Assembly: GCF_902459695.1 (NCBI RefSeq)
Contig: NZ_CABPRZ010000006.1
Span: 124,001 to 188,000 of the forward strand
Length of the DNA: 64,000 nt
Source of the DNA: Pandoraea terrae
GTDB taxonomy: Bacteria > Pseudomonadota > Gammaproteobacteria > Burkholderiales > Burkholderiaceae
Direction: 5' to 3'
In this document: one piece after another, positions 19,379 through 25,760 of the stretch
Layout: the number at the start of each line of letters is the position of its first letter
How positions within the stretch are numbered: position 1 is the stretch's first letter
Notes under the pieces: model-generated
Databases searched by the model: none
What the model saw: the letters and a program-made list of their open reading frames with translations, nothing else
What the model was told of the DNA's origin: nothing
Made by a program: the position numbers and the translations under genes

Positions 19379-19726
19379 CTAGGCGGGCGATCGTCGAGTA
19401 CGGCCGACCACTTTGATCGAAAGGTCGGCGGCAGGAAAAACACAGCATGCCAACAGCCGATTGCACCGTTCGTCGTCCTCGCTCACTTGGCGGCGACTCA
19501 TTACCTTGGTCGTAAACGAACCCGTAAGAATCTCCACTTTGCAAACGCCGCATCCTCCTCCGCGGCAGCCGATCGGCACCTCGTGATTATTTGTTTTCAC
19601 CACCGCGGCCAAGAGTGATTCACCCGGTCTGCATCGAAAGACGCGTCCGGTATCTACCACTTCGACCGTGTGATAAGCAGCCCCCGCAAGCGTTGTATCG
19701 GGGGCGATCCGAATGTCATTTGGCAT
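19379..19726 (-). CDS. XylT/DmpQ-like 2Fe-2S ferredoxin
   Basis: 115 residues from MPNDIRIAPD. The chloroplast-type cluster motif is IGCRGGGCGVCKVEIL with the fourth cysteine in LLACCVFP, and MSRRQVSEDD matches the MSRGHV region of XylT. XylT/DmpQ ferredoxins re-reduce the oxidised iron of catechol 2,3-dioxygenase. Here it lies 10 kb from the dioxygenase gene and behind the depolymerase, so it has been displaced from the usual order, where it precedes the dioxygenase. It could alternatively feed the Rieske oxygenases. Confidence 0.85.
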   Translation of the reverse strand: MPNDIRIAPDTTLAGAAYHTVEVVDTGRVFRCRPGESLLAAVVKTNNHEVPIGCRGGGCGVCKVEILTGSFTTKVMSRRQVSEDDERCNRLLACCVFPAADLSIKVVGRTRRSPA

Positions 19727-19872
19727 GTCTGCTGTCCTCATAAACGTGCGCACGGCATGAATCGCCCCATGGCGCGAAAGAAAAACAATAGAAATCGACG
19801 ATAGGGCACAGATCGCATAGCAGGGATGAATCTTGCGACAAAGCGTTGAATGGATGACATAGCGCCACTTCT

Positions 19873-21117
19873 TTACGCCGCTTCGGCGAGGAGGCCATCG
19901 GCCGCGTCGCACTGGCGAATCAGATCCCGAATTCGAGGATAGATGTCGCTGCGCCAACGCCGGCCTGAGAATATCCCGTAGTGCCCGCATCCGGGAACGC
20001 TCAGATGATGCTTGCGCTCGACCGCAATGCTTTCGCACAATTCATGGGCGGCCATGGTCTGGCCCACGCCGCAGATATCGTCCGCTTCACCTTCCACGGT
20101 GATCAGCGTCGTGAATTCGATGTCTTGCGGGCGCACGTTCTGACCGTGTACCCGCCAGACTCCGCGGGGCAGACAGAACTCCTGAAAAACGGTTTGCACG
20201 GTTTCCAGATAGTACTCGGCCGTCATGTCCAGCACGGCGTTGTACTCATCGTAGAAGCGCCGATGTGCCTCTGCCGCCTCGACGTTACCCGCCGACATGT
20301 CACCGTAATAGTTCAGATGAGATTTCAGGTGACGGTCGGGATTCATCGCCACAAAACTCGCGAGTTGGAGGAAGCCCGGATACACCTGGCGTCCTGCGCC
20401 CGGATAATTGCCCGGCACCGTGTGGATCAGATTCCTCGCGAACCACGCCAGCGGATTGCCGACTGCCAGCTCATTGACGCGCGTGGGGCTGCGGCGCGCG
20501 TCAATCGGGCCGCCCATCAGGGTCATGCTCCGAGGCGTCGGCTCGCCATCGCTTGCCATCAGCGAAATCGCGGCGAGCACCGGCGCCGTGGACTGGCAAA
20601 CTGACACCACATGGACTTCCGGCCCCAGGAAGTCGATGCATTCGCGCACATAGTTGACGTAGTCGTCCAGATGAAACTCGCCCTTGGAACGCGGAACGCT
20701 CCTGGCATCGCGCCAATCGGTGATGTACACGTTGAAATCCGGCAGCATCGCCCGCACTGTGTCGCGCAGCAATGTGGCGTGGTGGCCGGACAGCGGCGCC
20801 ACGACCAGCACCACTGGATCGCGGCGCCCGATGGCGCGCTCGAAATGCAGTAAGCGGCAAAACGGCTTGTCGAGCACCACGCGTTCGGCAACCCCGATCG
20901 GCTTGCCGTTGATCACGGTTTCCGTCAGACCGAATTCCGGCTTGGGATAGCGTTGGCATAGCCGCACCAGGAGTTCGCAGCCGGCGGCCATCTGCCGGGT
21001 GAGAGGCGTCCCGGACAACGGGTTATAGGGACTTGCAAGGAGCCCGGCGGTCGCCTGAATCCAAGGCAGGAACGGCGACCACGTCGCGCTTTGCAGTTCG
21101 TTCAGCTCGTACAACAT
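19873..21117 (-). CDS. Intracellular polyhydroxyalkanoate depolymerase
   Basis: About 414 residues from MLYELNELQSATW, the conserved N-terminus of PhaZ1-type intracellular depolymerases. The nucleophile is a cysteine in VVSVCQSTAPVL (Cys174), as in the Cupriavidus enzyme, not a lipase-type serine. It hydrolyses stored poly(3-hydroxybutyrate) granules in the cytoplasm. A carbon-storage enzyme inside a run of aromatic oxygenase genes is unexpected. It lies 126 bases after the second Rieske oxygenase and may be co-transcribed. An alternative is a related esterase with another substrate. Confidence 0.85.
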   Translation of the reverse strand: MLYELNELQSATWSPFLPWIQATAGLLASPYNPLSGTPLTRQMAAGCELLVRLCQRYPKPEFGLTETVINGKPIGVAERVVLDKPFCRLLHFERAIGRRDPVVLVVAPLSGHHATLLRDTVRAMLPDFNVYITDWRDARSVPRSKGEFHLDDYVNYVRECIDFLGPEVHVVSVCQSTAPVLAAISLMASDGEPTPRSMTLMGGPIDARRSPTRVNELAVGNPLAWFARNLIHTVPGNYPGAGRQVYPGFLQLASFVAMNPDRHLKSHLNYYGDMSAGNVEAAEAHRRFYDEYNAVLDMTAEYYLETVQTVFQEFCLPRGVWRVHGQNVRPQDIEFTTLITVEGEADDICGVGQTMAAHELCESIAVERKHHLSVPGCGHYGIFSGRRWRSDIYPRIRDLIRQCDAADGLLAEAA

Positions 21118-21243
21118 AAGTCCCTCTAACAATGACCGCGACAGGAACCGCATCAATCCGAAACACTGCGTCATGGCAAATTCCGCCGACGCCACCGTCG
21201 TTACCCGCGCACCCTCTTCCCCACGGAAAGTCGCCTCACGGCA

Positions 21244-22302
21244 CTACGCCGCCTGGACGATCGGGATCTGCGTGGACGCCTCTTCCTTGAGGAACTTTTC
21301 GAGGACCCACAACATCTTTCCAGGGCCGGCGTCGTGAACGATGTCCACCATCTTTCTGTCCGTGCGCTCCTTGATGTTCTGGTGTTGCGCTTCGAGCATC
21401 TCCCTGTCTTCAAGAAAGGCGGCATTGATCGCCTCGTAGAGCATGTCGCTCATGCCAGGCCCGTCAGTCGCGACACTGGATCCCCACGAATAGTAGTAGT
21501 CCACAGAATCTGCGTCGCGTGGCGTGATCGCCTGACAGGAATAGCTATCGAGAACCAGTTGTCCGTCGGAGGGGCCATCCGTCGCGGTACCGGCTGTCCA
21601 AACCTGAAAATGCAGAATGAAATTGCACGGCAACGTCATGTCGACGTCGAAACTCAGATCGAACAATGCACCGGGGGGAAACATGTGCTGAGCGAACACC
21701 GGGGCCGGCACCCCACGCACCCAGAACGTCGATCTGACACCGCGCGGCGTCATGACGTGCTTGATTTTGTTTCTCGTATACGCGTCCGTTCCGCCGAAGG
21801 TATTGCGGTGCACCCAAGTAAGGTGGCTCAGGTCCATCAAATTGGCAATTTCAAGGCGGTAGTTGGCGTTGACCCGGACCTGCGACGTTTTGATATTCCA
21901 ATTTTTATCGCCCGGCCCCACGGAAAAGCAGATGAGGCTCGGGTCTGCCTTGGCGGGGTCCCCCATCCATACCCAGATCCAGTTATCTTTTTCGACCACT
22001 GGATACGTGCGTACGCAGGCCTTCTCAGGGATATGGTCCTGCCCGGGGATTTCGGTGCACTTACCATCCGGACCGAATTTCATGCCGTGGTACATGCAGC
22101 GAATCGAGTCGCCCTCCTTCTGCCCGAGATGCAGTGCCGCCTGCCGATGGCAGCACCGGTCCTCCATCGCGACCACCCCGCCGTCAGGCTTGCGGTACAG
22201 CACGATTGGCTCATCGGCAATACGGCGCGCCAGAATCGCATGCTTGCCTTGGCTAAGCTCGTAGTCCCAGCCCGCACAGTACCAGCAGTTTTTTACAAAC
22301 AT
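21244..22302 (-). CDS. Second VanA-like Rieske oxygenase
   Basis: 352 residues. Rieske ligands: Cys50-x-His52 (DRCCHRQ) and Cys69-x2-His72 (CMYHGMKF); mononuclear iron site in NLMDLSHLTWVHRNTFGG. It is paralogous to, but clearly diverged from, the oxygenase at 16510 and is closer to the VanA/toluenesulfonate-type consensus (MYHGMKF). No reductase gene is adjacent; the VanB-like reductase or the 2Fe-2S ferredoxin at 19379 would have to supply electrons. Substrate unknown. Confidence 0.88.
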   Translation of the reverse strand: MFVKNCWYCAGWDYELSQGKHAILARRIADEPIVLYRKPDGGVVAMEDRCCHRQAALHLGQKEGDSIRCMYHGMKFGPDGKCTEIPGQDHIPEKACVRTYPVVEKDNWIWVWMGDPAKADPSLICFSVGPGDKNWNIKTSQVRVNANYRLEIANLMDLSHLTWVHRNTFGGTDAYTRNKIKHVMTPRGVRSTFWVRGVPAPVFAQHMFPPGALFDLSFDVDMTLPCNFILHFQVWTAGTATDGPSDGQLVLDSYSCQAITPRDADSVDYYYSWGSSVATDGPGMSDMLYEAINAAFLEDREMLEAQHQNIKERTDRKMVDIVHDAGPGKMLWVLEKFLKEEASTQIPIVQAA

Positions 22303-22402
22303 TGATGTCTCCTTATGGATGCCCGCCGCTTTTCAGAGGCTTGAGTTTGGGTCACGCTTTCCGCGATGCAATTGAAGTGTATGGAGGCGACTTGTTCCGG
22401 GC

Positions 22403-22421
22403 ACCCTCCTTTTCGGAGGGT
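22403..22421. terminator. GC-rich intercistronic hairpin
   Basis: ACCCTCC-TTTTC-GGAGGGT (7-bp stem, 5-base loop) lies 80 bases after the tautomerase-like stop and about 100 bases before the oxygenase start. There is no T-run on the leftward strand, so it may be a weak attenuator or mRNA-stability element rather than a full terminator. Confidence 0.4.
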
Positions 22422-22501
22422 CGGTCTTAGTGCAAACCACTAGCCATCGCGCCCGGCACGCAGCTTCTGCGCGTTACTGGTCGCCGCGCTCAGAAGTAAG
22501 G

Positions 22502-22942
22502 TCAGCCTGGGCCAGTTCCGATCGGCTTGGTTGCCTTGGCCCGCGCACCGATTTCCATGGCCCGCGTCAGGCTGGCGGGCGTGCCGGCAATGGCCCAATA
22601 GCGCGGTGGAATAGGCCAACATCCGCCGCGCACCAGGCTGCCGTCGGCGTGGAGAAGCTTCACCACCAAGTCCGTGAACCCGGTGAGCAGCCGATGGCAT
22701 TCGTCCAGCGGACGTCCCTCGAGCACCAGAAAGTGAAAGTACGGTGCCGGCGCACCGCCGAGACTCAAAAGCTTGCCCGCCACCGCCACATGCTGAGGTT
22801 GGTAAAACTGCGCAAACACGCGCACTCGTTCGATGGGACTATTGAGCACCTCTGCGTAGAGGTGGCTGGAAGCGACGAGCAGTTCGGCGATTTGCGCGTC
22901 GGCGTAATGGCCTTCGGCCAAGTGGTATTCGAGGATGGGCAT
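22502..22942 (-). CDS. Tautomerase-superfamily protein (fused 4-OT-like)
   Basis: 146 residues with N-terminal Pro (MPILEYHLAEGHYADAQIAEL) and a second 4-OT-like half starting near residue 66 (APYFHFLVLEGRPLDECH), the arrangement of fused tautomerases such as cis-CaaD and MSAD-type enzymes. A C-terminal GGCWPIPPRYWAIAG motif follows. It may tautomerise, decarboxylate or dehalogenate a pathway intermediate. It is encoded between the SDR and the second Rieske gene behind promoter P3. Confidence 0.8.
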   Translation of the reverse strand: MPILEYHLAEGHYADAQIAELLVASSHLYAEVLNSPIERVRVFAQFYQPQHVAVAGKLLSLGGAPAPYFHFLVLEGRPLDECHRLLTGFTDLVVKLLHADGSLVRGGCWPIPPRYWAIAGTPASLTRAMEIGARAKATKPIGTGPG

Positions 22943-22990
22943 CTTGACTGCGGCGATCCGGGGTGGCGGGGTGGACGAAAGCGGGAAGGA

Positions 22991-23743
22991 TCAGGGCAGG
23001 GCCTTGCGACGGCCGGCATCCATGAACAGTGTGCCGCCGGCCAAGGCATCGGCCTGAGGTGCAAGCAGCGTGACCATGGCCCAGGCGATCTGCTCCACCG
23101 TCGTAAATGCGCCGATGGCGGACTCGGCCCGCATCTGGCGCAATACCGCTTCAGCGCTAGTGCCGTCGCGCGAGCCACGATCGGCGGCAACACGACGCAA
23201 GCGCTCGGTATCGGCCGGCCCCGGTGCCACCAGATGGGCGGTGACGCCACGCTCGCCGTACGCCCAGGAAAGCTGACGCACCAGGTTCGCCAATGCCGCA
23301 TTGGCAACGCCGGCCGTGGCCGCGTAGGCGCTGGGCTCAAATCCATAGTGACCGCCGATGGCCACCAAGCGAGCACCTTTCACGAGGTGGCCGTCCACCG
23401 CCCGCACCAGGCGCAGCATGCCGCCCACCTTGATGTTCACAGACTCCACCACCGTCGCGGTGGGCGCGGTCAATACCCCGCCCGCCGTGGCCACGCCGGC
23501 GCCTTGCACCACCATGCGCACGGGTGCATCCAGCGACGCGCGGATCACGTCGGTGGCACTGTCGTCAGCGATATCGGCCACGCAAGCGTGCACGCCCGGT
23601 GTCGAGCTAACCAGCGACCGCAAGGCATCCGCCGTGCGCGCCACGGCCACCACCTTCAGACCGCTTGACGCCAGTCGCCGGGTGATCGCAGTGCCCATTG
23701 CACCGGTGCTCCCCACGACGACGGCGATCTCCCTTTGGCACAT
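22991..23743 (-). CDS. SDR-like oxidoreductase lacking the catalytic lysine
   Basis: 250 residues from MCQREIAVVVGSTGAMG, with the glycine motif GSTGAMG (residues 11-17). Tyr140 is present in PSAYAATAGVAN, but the Lys that should sit four residues later is missing: it reads YAATAG where close SDRs have YAATKAG, so a codon seems to have been lost. Dehydrogenase activity is therefore doubtful. It is the first gene behind promoter P3 and probably co-transcribed with the tautomerase-like gene 48 bases downstream. Confidence 0.8.
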   Translation of the reverse strand: MCQREIAVVVGSTGAMGTAITRRLASSGLKVVAVARTADALRSLVSSTPGVHACVADIADDSATDVIRASLDAPVRMVVQGAGVATAGGVLTAPTATVVESVNIKVGGMLRLVRAVDGHLVKGARLVAIGGHYGFEPSAYAATAGVANAALANLVRQLSWAYGERGVTAHLVAPGPADTERLRRVAADRGSRDGTSAEAVLRQMRAESAIGAFTTVEQIAWAMVTLLAPQADALAGGTLFMDAGRRKALP

Positions 23744-23798
23744 CCCTTCCTCCTCAGGCCGCACGGACCGCGGCATTCACTTCGTTCTCTGAAGCCGA

Positions 23799-23865
23799 AG
23801 TCTAGGAAGCCCGACTTCATACGTCTAATACCTTTGGCACGAACCGCCCATACGTCTAAGGTATT
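23799..23865 (-). promoter_or_regulatory. Promoter P3 upstream of the SDR operon
   Basis: Leftward TAGACG (23827-23822), 17-base spacer, TAGACT (23804-23799), about 55 bases before the SDR start. AATACCTT (23827-23834) and AAGGTATT (23858-23865) form an inverted pair, and CATACGTCTAA occurs twice (23818-23828, 23849-23859; 31 bases apart). It is the third copy of the P1/P2 promoter type, with a weaker -35 and differently oriented boxes. Confidence 0.6.
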
Positions 23866-24054
23866 GGCTACGTGTCGTGCCAAGGCCCGGCGTACCCGGG
23901 CGACTGAGGCCGCTCCGAACGGCACCCGGTCATCAACGCGCGACGATGGAAACGGGTGTATGGAGGGACTGAGGCGGGAGATTGGAGGGGTGGTTGCGGT
24001 ATAGCCGGGATCTTGACTCGCGTGCGCCGGGAGCATGGACGCTCAACGAGCCTC

Positions 24055-24237
24055 TCACGCTTCGTTCGTGGGCTTGCAGGTCTTCAGCCGATAAATCAGT
24101 TGCGCCCGGGTGAGACCCAGAAGTCTGGCCGCGGCTGACTGATTGCCGTGCGTGTGTGACATCGCGCTCCGGATCAGTGCGGCTTCCACTTCGTCGAGCG
24201 GCAGGGTGCTCGGTACCACGATGACTTCGTTGCACTA
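24055..24237 (-). pseudogene. 3' remnant of a sigma-54-dependent activator (DmpR/PhlR-like)
   Basis: About 59 codons remain, ending TGA at 24055. They encode the Fis-type helix-turn-helix of an NtrC-family activator: LPLDEVEAALIRSAM, then GNQSAAARLLGLTRAQLIYR, then LKTCKPTNEA. The sensor and ATPase domains are missing; the frame is closed by a TAG exactly where the fragment abuts the reductase fragment. DmpR/XylR-type activators have this C-terminus. It cannot act as an activator. Confidence 0.8.
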
Positions 24238-24521
24238 GCCGGGAGGCACCGGAAATCTACGTATGCGGCGACCCTCTCGCATGAGCCCGAGGATAGCGAC
24301 TGGACTGGCGCTCGCGGCTTCGTGCATGATGCCGCCAGAACCCATTTCGGCAATGACTTCCGCGGGCACAAGGCTTATCTGTGTGGACCGCCTGCGATGA
24401 TCGACGCCTGTATCACGACGTTGATGCAAGGCCGCTTGTTTGAGCGCGACATTTACACGAGAAGTTTTTCTCGGCGGCCGACGTTGAGCTGGTGCGGAGT
24501 CCGCTGTTCAAGGTCATCTGA
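24238..24521 (+). pseudogene. 3' remnant of phenol hydroxylase reductase (DmpP-like), frameshifted
   Basis: The translated remnant matches the C-terminus of DmpP/PhlP: SHEPEDSDWTGARGFVHDAA, then GHKAYLCGPPAMIDACI, then GRLFERDIYT. One base is missing near 24460; restoring it gives the expected ending FFSAADVELVRSPLFKVI and a TGA at 24519-24521. The flavin, ferredoxin and N-terminal parts are absent. It lies divergent from, and directly against, the activator remnant, in the orientation of dmpR versus dmpKLMNOP. Confidence 0.8.
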
Positions 24522-24603
24522 GCAGCGCAGACCTGCTATCGGCGGACCTAACCGAAATGTCATGTCGGTGCCAATGCCCCGCAAAGGCATTGGCACCCTC
24601 TTT

Positions 24604-24624
24604 TCGATACAAAAATAGTATCGA
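24604..24624. promoter_or_regulatory. ATAC-N7-GTAT dyad, likely LysR autoregulatory site
   Basis: TCGATAC-N7-GTATCGA is a perfect 7-bp dyad about 115 bases upstream of the LysR gene at 24738. The ATAC-N7-GTAT core is the consensus known for the BenM/CatM/CbnR branch of LysR regulators, to which that gene belongs by its N-terminus. Confidence 0.6.
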
Positions 24625-24737
24625 GATGCAGTATATTGAGAAACACGAATGGTTCTCGATGCGGCGTTTTGTGCCTCTTGCTGCTCGCCAACGAGATTTC
24701 CACACGCCACCTTTTCTACACCCCGCGGACGCCCGAG

Positions 24738-25646
24738 ATGGATTTTCGTCAGATTAAATATTTCATCGCAGTTGCAGAGCAGCTGAACTTTGGACGGGCC
24801 GCGCTGACTCTCAATATTTCCCAGCCCCCGCTGACTAGACAGATCCAGCAACTGGAAGAAGAGATGGGCGTGCATCTTTTCATCCGAACGCCCAAAGGTG
24901 TCGAACTCACGCAAGCCGGCGAATTGTTCCTTCAAGAAGCGCTGAATATTCGCTCATTGTTGGAACAGGCCACTGAGCGCACACAGCGTGCCGGCCAGGG
25001 ACGACTCGGGCGGATCGATGTCGGCATCTTCGGATCGGGCGTTCTCGGCACGATTCCCAAGCTTATCCTCCAGTTCAGAAACGCGTATCCGGAAGTCAAC
25101 GTTGTGCTCCATACGATGACGAAGGGCGAGCAAATCGAAGCGCTCCGACAGCGCAGGATTACGGTGGGGTTTAATCGGCTGCTGGAGCCATTGCCGGATA
25201 TCGAGACCCAATTGGTCCGGAACGAACGACTGCTGGTGGCCGTCAACGAATCGCATCCACTGGCGCGAGAGGACGCTATTCCTTTTCGCGAGCTGAAGAA
25301 CCATCCGATGATCCTATTTCCGAGCGGCATGCGCCCTAACTTTATCGATAGGGTGATGGACCTCTGCCGGCGCGAAGGTTTTCTGCCGAAAGTGTCTCAG
25401 GAAGTCGGCGACGCGGTGACTGGCGTTGCATTGGTCGCCAGTGGCTTCGGAATTTGCCTGGTCCCCGAGTCGGCCACCACCCTTAGGTTTCCCGGTGTCG
25501 TGTACCGGCCCTTCAAGAACGCCCCACAGGCCACGGTTGATCTCAGTTGCATCTATCGCCGCGATGACAGATCGCCGTTATTGATGGCATTTCTGGAAGT
25601 CGTCAAATCCGTTAGAGATGAGGCCGAAGAAGATAGACAGTTATGA
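24738..25646 (+). CDS. LysR-family regulator, CatM/BenM/CbnR branch
   Basis: 302 residues starting MDFRQIKYFIAVAEQLNFG, the typical start of the CatM/BenM/CbnR branch, with the HTH in AALTLNISQPPLTRQIQQLE. Members of this branch sense muconates or benzoate-type compounds. The open frame extends upstream through the dyad site, which argues for the ATG chosen. It is the best local candidate for control of the leftward catabolic operons, although their boxes are not perfect ATAC-N7-GTAT dyads. Confidence 0.9.
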   Translation: MDFRQIKYFIAVAEQLNFGRAALTLNISQPPLTRQIQQLEEEMGVHLFIRTPKGVELTQAGELFLQEALNIRSLLEQATERTQRAGQGRLGRIDVGIFGSGVLGTIPKLILQFRNAYPEVNVVLHTMTKGEQIEALRQRRITVGFNRLLEPLPDIETQLVRNERLLVAVNESHPLAREDAIPFRELKNHPMILFPSGMRPNFIDRVMDLCRREGFLPKVSQEVGDAVTGVALVASGFGICLVPESATTLRFPGVVYRPFKNAPQATVDLSCIYRRDDRSPLLMAFLEVVKSVRDEAEEDRQL

Positions 25647-25760
25647 ACTGTTCTGATGCTCGTGCGGCGTTCTTGAGCCCGGGGATCAGCCTTATCGTGA
25701 ATTGCCAATGCGATGCGCTCAAATGGTGCAACAGGCCCAACGACAAAATAAGGAGAATTG

